Source of the DNA: an uncultured Desulfobacter sp.
Lineage (GTDB): Bacteria; Desulfobacterota; Desulfobacteria; Desulfobacterales; Desulfobacteraceae
Direction of reading: 5' to 3'
DNA length: 64,000 nucleotides
Assembly: GCF_963666145.1 (NCBI RefSeq)
Contig: NZ_OY762614.1
Span: 1,722,001 to 1,786,000, forward strand
Shown: in pieces, positions 26,416 through 34,439 of the stretch
How the letters are laid out: each line of letters opens with the position of its first letter
Numbering within the stretch: position 1 is the first letter of the stretch
Made by a program: the position numbers and the translations under genes
Notes under the pieces: model-generated
The model's input: the letters and a program-made list of their open reading frames with translations, nothing else
The model's database searches: none
What the model was told of the DNA's origin: nothing

Positions 26416-28386
26416 CTATTTATCCTTTGCCCAGACGGAAATAATCGGCTGAAACGGACCGAATTTATGCTGTTCCTGGGAAAACGTGTCAGGATACGGC
26501 GGATAGGGGCAATCCACAGGCTTCTTGCTCAAGTCGGGATAATCTTTTTCAAGGTTCGCCATCTGGGGACGGGGCATAGAATTGACGTAAGCTGCGACAT
26601 CGTAAGCATCTTCCATGGATAGCACCGGATGATCCCACTCTGTGCCCAGCGGCATATTGGATTGTAAAAAGGGCGCAAGGGTCAAAAGGCGGTTGGCCCC
26701 GGCACCGTTGTTGTAGCTGCCGACATTCCATACAGCGGGTGTAATAAAGGCCCCGGCATCGGCTTCCAAGTTATCGTTTGCGGCAAAACCTGTGCCGGTG
26801 CTGCCATGACACGATTGACAGAATGTGCCGTACCTCATGCGCCCTGTTTCCAGATCGGCCTTGCGCTCAGGGGGTGTAAACGGTGAGTTACCCAGCACAG
26901 CCGTCTCCTTTGGCGTCCCTTCGGAAAGCCAGTCAAGATACGCAATGATGGCGTTCATTTCCCGGCTCTCCTCGGGCAGTGGCTTTCCATTCATGCTGCG
27001 CTGAAAACAGCCGTTAACCCGTTTTTTTAGCCCCTGCACCTGATTCTCTCGGCCGCGATATTTTGGATAGGCCTTGGATACGCCCACCCATGACAACCCA
27101 TACATTTTAGTTCCTTCTTCCTGATGGCAATTGGTGCACGTCAGATGGTTGCCCACATAGTGCTTGCCGGCATCATCGGTGCTGCGGCCAAGCATGCGAA
27201 AGGTATCAGTCGCCAGGGCATAGCCGTATTGCACAAGTTCGCCCTGGGCGTCATCATCGATGGTCGTCATATCCGGCGCAAGTGGCCCGTTGACCGTTTC
27301 ACCGGTCTTGGGCAAATCTGCCCGGGTTATTGTTTCATCGGCCAGGGTCGTCAAAAAACGAATCAAGCGGTCGTTTTCTTTTTTGGTGAGTTGACGGTTC
27401 AATTGAATGTTTCCCATCAGATCCACCGCTTCTGCAATGGTTTCCACCCCGCCGTCATGAAAATAAGGCGGCGTGAGCGTGGTATTTCTAAGCATGGGCA
27501 CCTTGAAGACATAAAGGTCCTTGTCATTTTTGGTTACATCGTAGCGGCCTTTGTCGTTATAATTGGGATATTCATAAAAAATACCAATTTTCTGGAACAT
27601 TGCCCCGCCAAGTACCGGACCGCTATGGCACTGGATGCAGCCCACATCCATAAATATATGCATCCCTTCTTTTTCACGCGGTGTCAGGGCATCCGCGTCC
27701 CCTGCGATAAACCGATCGATGCGGCCGCGGGAAATAAGTGTTCGTTCAAAGGCGGCAACCGCTTCACTAAAATTGTCGTAAGTCAACGGATCATCCTGGC
27801 CGGGAAACGCATTTTCGAATTCGTTCGCGTATCCGGCCGCCTTCAAGCGTTCTATAACCTTTTCCGAACTGGGCATACCCATTTCAACCGGATTGAGCAC
27901 CGGACCTTTGGCTTGATCGGCCAAATCCGGAGAACGACCGTCCCAAAACTGGGCTATCTGAAATCCGGCATTCAATGTCGTCGGATCGTTCCGGGTACCG
28001 TTCTTCCCCAAAGCACCCAAACCGGTCTTACGATTATCGGCCCCGGCACCCATATTATCAATAGGATGACAATCATTACAGGACTGGGTCTTGTTTATGG
28101 AGAGTGCTTCTTCAAAATAGAGTTTTTTCCCCAACGCCACCCGTACCGGGGTATCGTTTTCACTGCCGGGCATCTTCCCAGGCAATTCTCCAATAAGGTA
28201 CCTTGCCTGCATGAGCAGCACACCCTCCGGCGTTCCAGGTTCTGCCGTTAGCACATGTTGCGCGGTCTCAAGAATCGCCGTATTTTTTGATCCGTTGTGC
28301 ATGGTTTGGCAACCTATCGCCGCCGCCAAAGTGAGGACCACTCCCCCTAACATCAAATAAGCCGGCCTTACCTTTAGCATTTTCAT
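26416..28386 (-). CDS. Tetrahaem lipoprotein: MauG/cytochrome c peroxidase-like domain fused to TsdA-like dihaem domain
   Basis: A lipoprotein signal with lipobox AIGC (C26) starts the protein. The first part (about 55-365) has the dihaem peroxidase layout: haem motifs C103-x2-C106-H107 and C250-x2-C253-H254, with FWDGR and LRNTTLTPPYFHDG typical of MauG/CcpA. The second part (about 385-656) has C417-x2-C420-H421 and C523-x2-C526-H527 and the block from PKYRGRENQVQ to RVNGCFQRSMNGKPLP, which resembles thiosulfate dehydrogenase TsdA/SoxA-type dihaem cytochromes, where a cysteine near this place ligates the active haem. A four-haem fusion is about twice the length of either family. It would act at the periplasmic face, possibly on hydrogen peroxide or sulfur compounds; the true substrate is unknown. 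Confidence 0.85.
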   Translation of the reverse strand: MKMLKVRPAYLMLGGVVLTLAAAIGCQTMHNGSKNTAILETAQHVLTAEPGTPEGVLLMQARYLIGELPGKMPGSENDTPVRVALGKKLYFEEALSINKTQSCNDCHPIDNMGAGADNRKTGLGALGKNGTRNDPTTLNAGFQIAQFWDGRSPDLADQAKGPVLNPVEMGMPSSEKVIERLKAAGYANEFENAFPGQDDPLTYDNFSEAVAAFERTLISRGRIDRFIAGDADALTPREKEGMHIFMDVGCIQCHSGPVLGGAMFQKIGIFYEYPNYNDKGRYDVTKNDKDLYVFKVPMLRNTTLTPPYFHDGGVETIAEAVDLMGNIQLNRQLTKKENDRLIRFLTTLADETITRADLPKTGETVNGPLAPDMTTIDDDAQGELVQYGYALATDTFRMLGRSTDDAGKHYVGNHLTCTNCHQEEGTKMYGLSWVGVSKAYPKYRGRENQVQGLKKRVNGCFQRSMNGKPLPEESREMNAIIAYLDWLSEGTPKETAVLGNSPFTPPERKADLETGRMRYGTFCQSCHGSTGTGFAANDNLEADAGAFITPAVWNVGSYNNGAGANRLLTLAPFLQSNMPLGTEWDHPVLSMEDAYDVAAYVNSMPRPQMANLEKDYPDLSKKPVDCPYPPYPDTFSQEQHKFGPFQPIISVWAKDK

Positions 28387-28832
28387 TTTTCAGTCGCTCC
28401 TTTCATGGTTAGAAAATTTCAGATCAGAAGGCTGAGATCTCTTCTTAATCAATGGAAATAATGAAAACTATAGTTAAGCGGTTTATAGAAAATTGAAACA
28501 ACCGTTGAACACGAAATTTTCAGGATGATAGGATATTGGCAGCCTTTTTGTCAAGAAAAGCATGATGGCTAACAAAAGATTAGGAAATGAGTGGGTAATT
28601 CATACCATCAATGTGAGTATTACAAAAATAAAGATGGCAAAATATTTTTCCGATGATGTGGCTTGGACATTGAAAGTTTAGAAAAGAATAATCATGAAAA
28701 AAGCCAAGATGACAGGCATTTTTTTATCATGTTCAATCTCCTAAATTCCGACAAATAAATTGAGAGACTTGGGTACCTATAGAGAAATTGATGCGTTTTA
28801 GACGGGCAGTCATGTCGGACCGCCCAGTGTGA
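28387..28832. other. Intergenic stretch, 446 bp
   Basis: Holds the promoter of the tetrahaem gene at 28525-28554. No other gene is convincing. A weak GGGC/GCCC hairpin near 28803-28828 might end the dsr-side transcript. Confidence 0.45.
28525..28554 (-). promoter_or_regulatory. Sigma-70 promoter for the tetrahaem lipoprotein gene
   Basis: Minus-strand TTGACA (28554-28549), 18-base spacer and TATCAT (28530-28525). The leader to the ATG at 28386 would be about 130 bases. Confidence 0.6.
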
Positions 28833-29018
28833 TTACATGGACAATAGATATGCCCGATGAATCCAATTGTCGCCTTCTTCTTCGCTAAGGTCCTCGAGAC
28901 TATCGCGCTGCAGGCAGATGAATTCCATGGAATATTGTTTTATGTACGCGTCAGCATCGAGATTTTTTTCTTTGCTGAGTTTATTGAAAATCATAACTTG
29001 AATACGGTTTAACTTCAT
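28833..29018 (-). CDS. Small hypothetical protein downstream of the dsr-linked amidase
   Basis: 61 aa, charged and mixed in composition, with no membrane segment and no recognised family; the C-terminal half is acidic (DSLEDLSEEEGD). It starts 26 bp after the CbiA/DsrN gene in the same direction, so it could be the last gene of the dsr transcript. The region before its ATG is A-rich without a clear Shine-Dalgarno sequence, so translation is uncertain. Confidence 0.4.
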   Translation of the reverse strand: MKLNRIQVMIFNKLSKEKNLDADAYIKQYSMEFICLQRDSLEDLSEEEGDNWIHRAYLLSM

Positions 29019-29044
29019 AATTTTTTTACTTTATATATCAAGGC

Positions 29045-30493
29045 TTATTGACGTGATTCTTGAAAGCGCTTGGCTTTGGCAATCAAAGCGGGTGCCCAAC
29101 CGGTGGAACCAAGGGCATGGATGTGGGTGTAGGTGCCAAAGGTATTGTCTTTGAAAAATCCGTCTCTTTTTTCAAGAATCCCCTTACCCCGGACCATTCT
29201 AAATGCCATGTCAGTATCATCATAATCAATGGACAGCACTTTAGAGTAGCGGAATTCGTGGCCGCGCAGCACATCGCCTAAAGCGTAAAACGGATTGTCA
29301 TTGACGACTTCAACTTCAGTGTATCCATGGCCCTGGGGGAGTTTGGACAGGCCAAAGCGTAGTGGCAAAATACCGGTCATGGGGTAAACGTTGTCATCAA
29401 GACAAATACTTTCCCCAAGAAAAATCAAGCCGCCGCATTCGGCGTAAATGGGCAGCCCCCCGCGGGACAACGCCTTTAAATTATCCCTGAATTCCTGATT
29501 GGCAGACAACTGTGTTGCATGGGTTTCAGGAAAACCTCCGCCCATGTAAATGGCATCAACTTCGGGGATGTCAGACTGGGACAAAGGACTGATAAATTCG
29601 ATCCTGGCCCCTAGCTTTTCCAAGGCTTCAATATTATCCGGATAGTAGAACTGGAATGCCGAATCACGAACAACACCAATGGTAACACCGTCGTTATCCA
29701 TTGCCGGATGAGAATTGTCTGCCGTATTTACTTGCGGAACAGTATTTCGAGCGAAACCTGCATCAATAATCGGCGAGCCCTGCCCCTTCTTGAACGAGGT
29801 GACAACCTGGAACAACCGATCAAGATCAATATTGTCCAAGGCCACCTGCCTGGCCCGGGTCAAAGAGAGATCACTTTCTCCGTGTTCCTCGGACGTGACA
29901 AGTCCCATATGACGTTCCGGGAAATCTTCCTGCTTTAGCTTTGGTACGGCACCAAGCACCGGAATATTGCAGAACCGTTCAATGTTGGCCCGAACTTTTC
30001 CCTCGTGGCGTTTTCCTGCCAGGCGGTTGAGAATAACACCGCAGATATTAATATCAGGGTCAAACTGCATACAGCCCATGAGCACCGCCGCCATGGTCCG
30101 GGTGGATTTCGTGCAGTCCAGTACCAGAACAACCGGCAGATCCAGCAGTTTGGCAAGTTCACTTGTGGATGTGGTTCCCTCAAGGTCAATGCCGTCAAAA
30201 AGGCCACGGTTGCCTTCAACTAAGGAAACATCACAGGATTTGGAATGGATATGATAGGAGTTTTGAACGACGGACTGGGCGCACAGGTAAGTATCAAGAT
30301 TATAGCAGGGGCGACCGGCTGCCCGTGATAGCCAGCCGGCGTCAATATAGTCAGGACCCTTTTTAAAGGGGGCCACTGTTATATTCTGGGCTCTCCATGC
30401 GGCAGTTATCCCGAGGGATATTATTGTCTTGCCTGAACCACCCCTGAGTCCGGCAATGACAACTCCAGGGACTTTTTCCCAACTAACAGTCAT
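29045..30493 (-). CDS. dsrN: CbiA-family cobyrinate a,c-diamide synthase / DsrN-type sirohaem amidase
   Basis: The N-terminal half is a P-loop amidoligase (VVIAGLRGGSGKTIISLG, about 10-27; PFKKGPDYIDAGWL; LVEGNRGLFDG). The C-terminal half is a class I glutamine amidotransferase with the nucleophile Cys in IYAECGGLIFLG (about 355) and the GGGFPE loop. The family uses glutamine and ATP to amidate carboxylates of cobyrinate, or in dsr loci of sirohaem, giving the sirohaem amide used by DsrAB. The position 20 bp after dsrD in the dsr operon favours the sirohaem role, so dsrN is the better name, though a cobalamin role (cbiA) is not excluded. No other cobalamin genes are in the window. Confidence 0.88.
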   Translation of the reverse strand: MTVSWEKVPGVVIAGLRGGSGKTIISLGITAAWRAQNITVAPFKKGPDYIDAGWLSRAAGRPCYNLDTYLCAQSVVQNSYHIHSKSCDVSLVEGNRGLFDGIDLEGTTSTSELAKLLDLPVVLVLDCTKSTRTMAAVLMGCMQFDPDINICGVILNRLAGKRHEGKVRANIERFCNIPVLGAVPKLKQEDFPERHMGLVTSEEHGESDLSLTRARQVALDNIDLDRLFQVVTSFKKGQGSPIIDAGFARNTVPQVNTADNSHPAMDNDGVTIGVVRDSAFQFYYPDNIEALEKLGARIEFISPLSQSDIPEVDAIYMGGGFPETHATQLSANQEFRDNLKALSRGGLPIYAECGGLIFLGESICLDDNVYPMTGILPLRFGLSKLPQGHGYTEVEVVNDNPFYALGDVLRGHEFRYSKVLSIDYDDTDMAFRMVRGKGILEKRDGFFKDNTFGTYTHIHALGSTGWAPALIAKAKRFQESRQ

Positions 30494-30513
30494 GAATTAA
30501 GCGCAACAAATTT

Positions 30514-30774
30514 CTATGCTTCGCCCTCGGAGGCATGCTGGATACCGGCACCCTTCAGACCGTACATAGTGGTGGATCCGGAAGACCAGAATTCGAGGAC
30601 TTCGGTTTCTACCATTTTATTAATAACTTTTTTAATTTCCCGGGGTTTATCATCGGGGAAAAGAGCATAAAAATCTTTAATATAAAATTTGGTCTTTGAT
30701 TTAGACTTTTTTGTAAGCCAGTCAACAACAACTTTCTTGGCTGCTTCTGCATCCTGTAAAAGTTCGCTTGCCAT
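30514..30774 (-). CDS. dsrD: Dissimilatory sulfite reductase-associated protein DsrD
   Basis: 86 aa from the ATG at 30774, preceded by GAAAGGAG; an upstream in-frame start at 30822 would add 16 residues that run through the intergenic hairpin and is unlikely. The sequence matches DsrD, a small winged-helix protein: VVDWLTKKSKSKTKFYIKDFYALFPD then REIKKVINKMVETEVLEFWSSGSTTMYGL, with the aromatic-rich wing. DsrD is found in reductive dsr loci and is known to stimulate sulfite reduction by DsrAB. Its ribosome binding site lies in a short hairpin (30783-30798), and a stronger hairpin precedes it, so its expression is probably set apart from dsrAB. Confidence 0.95.
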   Translation of the reverse strand: MASELLQDAEAAKKVVVDWLTKKSKSKTKFYIKDFYALFPDDKPREIKKVINKMVETEVLEFWSSGSTTMYGLKGAGIQHASEGEA

Positions 30775-30782
30775 GTTAGACT

Positions 30783-30798
30783 CCTTTCGGTTGAAAGG
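30783..30798 (-). promoter_or_regulatory. Hairpin that pairs the dsrD ribosome binding site
   Basis: On the mRNA CCUUUC-AACC-GAAAGG forms a 6-bp stem; the right arm is part of the Shine-Dalgarno GAAAGGAG. It could reduce dsrD translation. Confidence 0.5.
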
Positions 30799-30834
30799 GA
30801 TGAACCGGAGAACAAATTGCACTCCGGTCCATCC
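30798..30834 (-). promoter_or_regulatory. Strong hairpin between dsrB and dsrD
   Basis: On the mRNA GGATGGACCGGAG pairs with CTCCGGTTCATCC (13 bp including one G-U), loop of 11 bases. No T tract, so more likely an mRNA processing, stabilising or attenuating element than a full terminator. Confidence 0.65.
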
Positions 30835-30868
30835 AATATTAAATAATGTTCAAATCTCTAATTTTAAA

Positions 30869-32017
30869 TTAGAATTTGAACTGAGTGGACTGACGCCAAC
30901 TCATGTAAGCCTGCTGACGGAAATCGTCAATCAGGTGGTGGGTGAAGTCAAGTTCACAAGCTTCAAAGAATTTTTCCCATCCAATTCTCTCGGCCCAGTC
31001 ACCCAGACGTTCGTATTTGTTGGCGCCGTTTGAGTAGGCGTTAACAATCTTTTTGATGGCGTCGGTCATGGACGGCCAGCGGGGCATTTCGTTGGGCAGG
31101 AAGGCCACAACAACCTTGGAGAATTTCGGATCGGAGATACGGTTGGACACTTTACCACCAGCCATAAGAACAATACCGTCACCTTCGGTGTCAGCAAGCG
31201 GCATGGAGGGGCACATGGTGTAGCAGTTACCGCAGTACATGCAGCGTTCGTTTTTAACCTCAACTGATTTTACTTCAGTACCGTTCGCCAGAACCTTTTT
31301 TGCAGGTTTGATAGCTGCGGTGGGGCAGGCGGAAACAGCCAAGGGGATTTCGCAAACCTTGTCCAGGTATTCATGGTCAAGCATTGGCGGTTTTCTGTGG
31401 TAACCGAGGATGGCGATATCAGAGCAGTGAACCGCACCACACATGTTCAGGCAGCAAGCCATGGAAACACGAAGCTGAGCGGGCATTCTCATCTGTTGGA
31501 AATCGTCAAACAGAGCGTCCATGGTAACCTTTACGGTACCGGAAGCATCAGTAGCAGGGGTATGGCAGTGAATCCAGCCCTGGGTATGAACGATGTTGGT
31601 TACGCCGGCACCGGTGCCGCCGATGGGGAACTTAAAGGAACCGCCGGGGAACTTTCTGGAGGCCAGATCGTTTTTCAGGGGCTCTACTTTGTCCTTGGAG
31701 TCAACCATGAATTCAACGTTGTTACGGGTGGTAAAACGAACATATCCGTCACAATGTTTGTCGGCAATCTCACAAATTTCATTGATGTGAGTTGTGGACA
31801 TCAGACGAGCGCCGCCAACTCTTACGGTATATACTTCATCTCCGGAATCGGCAACGTGAACCAGTACGCCGGGTTCCAGGATTTCATGATGAGACCATTT
31901 ACCTTTGTTCTTTGCGATAACAGGAGGATAGAAGTCGTTAAAGTCTCTGGGACCGATGTCGGTGATTCTATTTTCCATCGGTTTCTCGGGATTATACCCT
32001 GTAGAAATAAATGCCAT
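30869..32017 (-). CDS. dsrB: Dissimilatory sulfite reductase beta subunit
   Basis: 382 aa, the usual DsrB length. The sulfite reductase fold is followed by a cofactor-binding region with CCLNMCGAVHCSD (about 190-202) and a ferredoxin domain with RCMYCGNCYTMCPSMPL (about 258-274), which brings electrons to the sirohaem-[4Fe-4S] centre. Together with DsrA it forms the alpha2beta2 enzyme that reduces sulfite in the cytoplasm, the last step of sulfate respiration, with DsrC as co-substrate. The start has GGGAG at good distance and lies 16 bp after dsrA. Confidence 0.98.
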   Translation of the reverse strand: MAFISTGYNPEKPMENRITDIGPRDFNDFYPPVIAKNKGKWSHHEILEPGVLVHVADSGDEVYTVRVGGARLMSTTHINEICEIADKHCDGYVRFTTRNNVEFMVDSKDKVEPLKNDLASRKFPGGSFKFPIGGTGAGVTNIVHTQGWIHCHTPATDASGTVKVTMDALFDDFQQMRMPAQLRVSMACCLNMCGAVHCSDIAILGYHRKPPMLDHEYLDKVCEIPLAVSACPTAAIKPAKKVLANGTEVKSVEVKNERCMYCGNCYTMCPSMPLADTEGDGIVLMAGGKVSNRISDPKFSKVVVAFLPNEMPRWPSMTDAIKKIVNAYSNGANKYERLGDWAERIGWEKFFEACELDFTHHLIDDFRQQAYMSWRQSTQFKF

Positions 32018-32033
32018 TATATATCTCCCTTAT

Positions 32034-33359
32034 TTATCTTAAGTGATGTTTTCTGTATTCGTCAACGTCACGTTCCCAGCCGCCCTCTACTTCGTCCTCT
32101 TTCCAGAAAATGTAGGGGTTGGTTCTCGGGTAGGCAACATGCTGGGGCATTGCTTCAATGCCGGTGACTTCCAGAAGTTTCTGGAAACCCTGACGCATAA
32201 TCAGCTCGCCAAGACGTTCACGGTTTTTGCCTTCTTCCATCCACCAATCCCATACGTTTTCAATGATTTCGGTAATTTCTTCGTAATCATTTTCTGGATT
32301 GACTTCAACAAAGGGAACCAGCAGAGAACCCATCTGGGCACCATCAAGAATCGGAGCCTTGGCACCGCAGAGAATGGAGAGGCCAGTCTCTTTACCAATT
32401 TTCAGGGCTTTGGGCATAACACAGATACAGTGCATGCAGCGGGTGCAGTTGGCATTGTCAATGGTCAATTTTTTGTTTTCAAACTTCATGCAGCCTGTGG
32501 GGCAAATGTCGATAACTTCTTTCTGGATGTCAAATGGCCCCCAGTCTTTGCCTTTGTGGGCACCGGCATTTGCAGGGTATGCAGCATCATTTTCAACATA
32601 TTTATTAACAGCATCCTGGTCAATGCGGATGTCGTCTTTCCAGGTACCGATAAAGGACATGTCGGAACGTGCGATGGAAGCAACACAGCAGTTGGGGCAG
32701 CCGTCAAGTTTGAATTTGAACTTGTAGGGGAATGCCGGACGATGCAGCTCATCCTGATATTCGTTGGTCAGGAAATGGCAAAGTGCGCTGGTGTCGTAGC
32801 AGGCATATTCGCATCTGGACTGACCAAGGCAGTCAGCAGGGGTTCTCAGGTTGGAGCCGGAACCACCCAAATCCTGGTTCATGTCGTGGGTCAGTGTCCA
32901 GAACACTTCTTCCAACTGGGGAGTGGTGGTACCCAAAAGGATGATGTCGCCGGTGGCGCCGTGCATGTTGGTAACTCCGGAACCTCTGAAGTCCCACAGT
33001 GCGGTCAGCTCTTTCAGGTAGCTAGTTGTGTAGTATTTGCCGGCAGGCTGGTTAACACGCATGGTGTGGAAATGTTCTACACCAGGGAACAGTTTGGGCT
33101 GATCGCAGTAACGACCGATAACGCCGCCGCCGTAACCGAATACGCCAACGATGCCGCCGTGTTTCCAATGGGTACGTCCATGTTTGTAAGAGAGTTCCAA
33201 AACACCAAGAAGATCGTCTACACAATCCTGGGGGATCTGAAATTCAACGCCTTTTTCGTTTTTGGCTCTGACTTCTGCCTGCTGTTTCAGGTCAGAAACA
33301 AAGCTAGGCCACGGGCCGGATTCCAGCTCGTCCAGGAAAGGAGTTTCATGCTTAGCCAT
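32034..33359 (-). CDS. dsrA: Dissimilatory sulfite reductase alpha subunit
   Basis: 441 aa, normal for DsrA. The sirohaem-[4Fe-4S] cysteines are in CLGQSRCEYACYDTSALC (about 183-200) and DGCPNCCVASIARSD (about 220-234); the ferredoxin domain has CPTGCMKF and CTRCMHCICVMP (about 287-320). The start ATG has a strong GGAGG (cGGAGGtaagtaaATG). It is the first gene of dsrA-dsrB-dsrD-dsrN and has its own promoter at 33509-33537 after a terminator of the TPR gene. The presence of dsrD and absence of dsrEFH point to the reductive pathway. Confidence 0.98.
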   Translation of the reverse strand: MAKHETPFLDELESGPWPSFVSDLKQQAEVRAKNEKGVEFQIPQDCVDDLLGVLELSYKHGRTHWKHGGIVGVFGYGGGVIGRYCDQPKLFPGVEHFHTMRVNQPAGKYYTTSYLKELTALWDFRGSGVTNMHGATGDIILLGTTTPQLEEVFWTLTHDMNQDLGGSGSNLRTPADCLGQSRCEYACYDTSALCHFLTNEYQDELHRPAFPYKFKFKLDGCPNCCVASIARSDMSFIGTWKDDIRIDQDAVNKYVENDAAYPANAGAHKGKDWGPFDIQKEVIDICPTGCMKFENKKLTIDNANCTRCMHCICVMPKALKIGKETGLSILCGAKAPILDGAQMGSLLVPFVEVNPENDYEEITEIIENVWDWWMEEGKNRERLGELIMRQGFQKLLEVTGIEAMPQHVAYPRTNPYIFWKEDEVEGGWERDVDEYRKHHLR

Positions 33360-33508
33360 TTACTTACCTCCGTTAAAAGTTGATTTACATGCAACAATGA
33401 AAAGGTTTTTCCAAACTTTCCATTAATATTCTTTTTCCTATCATTTCAAAGCGTTAGGTTGAAATAAACGCCCTAAATTTAGATACTATAAGCAAAAATA
33501 ACATAGCT

Positions 33509-33537
33509 GATATAGAATTTATAACTCAGCATGTCAA
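33509..33537 (-). promoter_or_regulatory. Sigma-70 promoter of the dsrAB operon
   Basis: Minus-strand TTGACA (33537-33532), 17-base spacer, TATATC (33514-33509). The dsrA leader would be about 140 bases. The -35 box directly follows the T tract of the upstream terminator. Confidence 0.6.
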
Positions 33538-33559
33538 TAAAAAACCTGTCATCGCAGGT
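33538..33559 (-). terminator. Terminator after the TPR gene
   Basis: On the minus strand ACCTG-CGATGA-CAGGT is followed by TTTTTTATT. The stem is short (5 bp) but the T tract is clear. Confidence 0.55.
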
Positions 33560-33563
33560 GTGA

Positions 33564-34241
33564 TTATGCCTGCCGGTGTGCGGCAAGTTCTTCAAGCAGT
33601 GCCGGGTTGACCTCAAAACCCAAATCCACGGCGAGATCACAATGCTCAATCGCCCGTTTATAATCTTTAAGTTCAAGATAGGCCACGGCCAGGTTGTTAT
33701 GGGCAATTGGGAATTTGGGTTCTATGGCCACAGCCTCGAGATTTGCCTTGACCCCCTCTTCGACCAGCCCTTTCATGAAATAGGCAGTGCCCAAGGTCGT
33801 GAACGCCTGAATGAAATTCTTATTGTGTATAATCGCCTTTTTTAAATTTTTAATGGCTTTGTCTACTTTTTCCTCATCGTCTTTCTCATTCTTACCGTCC
33901 ACCAGCTGCAGCAGAACAAAGGCCATATTTGCATAGCCTTCTGCAAAACCGGCCCGGGCCTTGGTGGCGCGCTGGTTGTAACGAAAGCAGCCTTCAAGAT
34001 CGCCGCGCTGAAGGCAAATGCCCCCAAGCTGCACATAGGCCTCCGCCAGGGTGGGACTTGCGTCAATGGCATCATGTAGTACGTTTTCCGCTTCGGCGAA
34101 CTCCTGTTTTCCAAGCAGGGCCACCGCAAGATTATAGTGGGTGGTGCCGCACTCAGGGTTATGAACCAACGCCTGCCTAAGTTTGGCGATCTGCTCGTCT
34201 GCATTTTTAGGCAATTGTCTATTGTTTTGGGGGTCGGCCAT
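33564..34241 (-). CDS. TPR repeat protein upstream of dsrAB
   Basis: 225 aa made of about five tetratricopeptide units, recognisable by Ala/Gly/Pro spacing in TTHYNLAVALLGKQEFAEAE, AEAYVQLGGICLQRGDLEG, IQAFTTLGTAYFMKGLVEEG and PIAHNNLAVAYLELKDYKRA. A charged insert (DGKNEKDDEEKVDKA) separates units 3 and 4. There is no signal peptide, so it is a cytoplasmic protein-interaction scaffold. It is oriented like dsrAB but is separated from it by a terminator and promoter. Whether it serves sulfite reductase is not known. Confidence 0.88.
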   Translation of the reverse strand: MADPQNNRQLPKNADEQIAKLRQALVHNPECGTTHYNLAVALLGKQEFAEAENVLHDAIDASPTLAEAYVQLGGICLQRGDLEGCFRYNQRATKARAGFAEGYANMAFVLLQLVDGKNEKDDEEKVDKAIKNLKKAIIHNKNFIQAFTTLGTAYFMKGLVEEGVKANLEAVAIEPKFPIAHNNLAVAYLELKDYKRAIEHCDLAVDLGFEVNPALLEELAAHRQA

Positions 34242-34298
34242 TTATATCTCCTTTGGCTCTTTTATTACTTTATCATTGTGTTTAAACAAAATTTTTAT

Positions 34299-34326
34299 AT
34301 AATAAATTTTTTTATTCGGGTGTCAA
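34299..34326 (-). promoter_or_regulatory. Sigma-70 promoter for the TPR gene
   Basis: Minus-strand TTGACA (34326-34321), 16-base spacer and TATTAT (34304-34299), in an A/T-rich stretch about 55 bases before the ATG. Confidence 0.5.
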
Positions 34327-34368
34327 GATCTTTCGGGGAAACCTAAAATACGTTCGACCTTCAAAGAA

Positions 34369-34398
34369 TTGACACAACGTTTTGGCTAAACGTTTTAT
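34369..34398 (+). promoter_or_regulatory. dapA-like promoter with embedded operator palindrome
   Basis: TTGACA (34369-34374) and TTTTAT (34393-34398) with 18-base spacing. Between them lies the perfect inverted repeat AACGTTT-TGGCT-AAACGTT (34376-34394), well placed for a repressor. Confidence 0.5.
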
Positions 34399-34439
34399 CC
34401 GCGCATACCGCGCAATTAACCATCAGGAGTTTGTAAGCT

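Noticed and set aside
27124..28251. 375-codon plus-strand frame opposite the tetrahaem gene
   Set aside because: Antisense shadow; the minus strand has four haem motifs and a lipobox.
30775..30822. Longer DsrD start at 30822
   Set aside because: The added residues run through the intergenic hairpins; the ATG at 30774 has a strong ribosome binding site and gives the usual DsrD size.
32043..33383. 446-codon plus-strand frame opposite dsrA
   Set aside because: Antisense shadow; dsrA is unmistakable on the minus strand.
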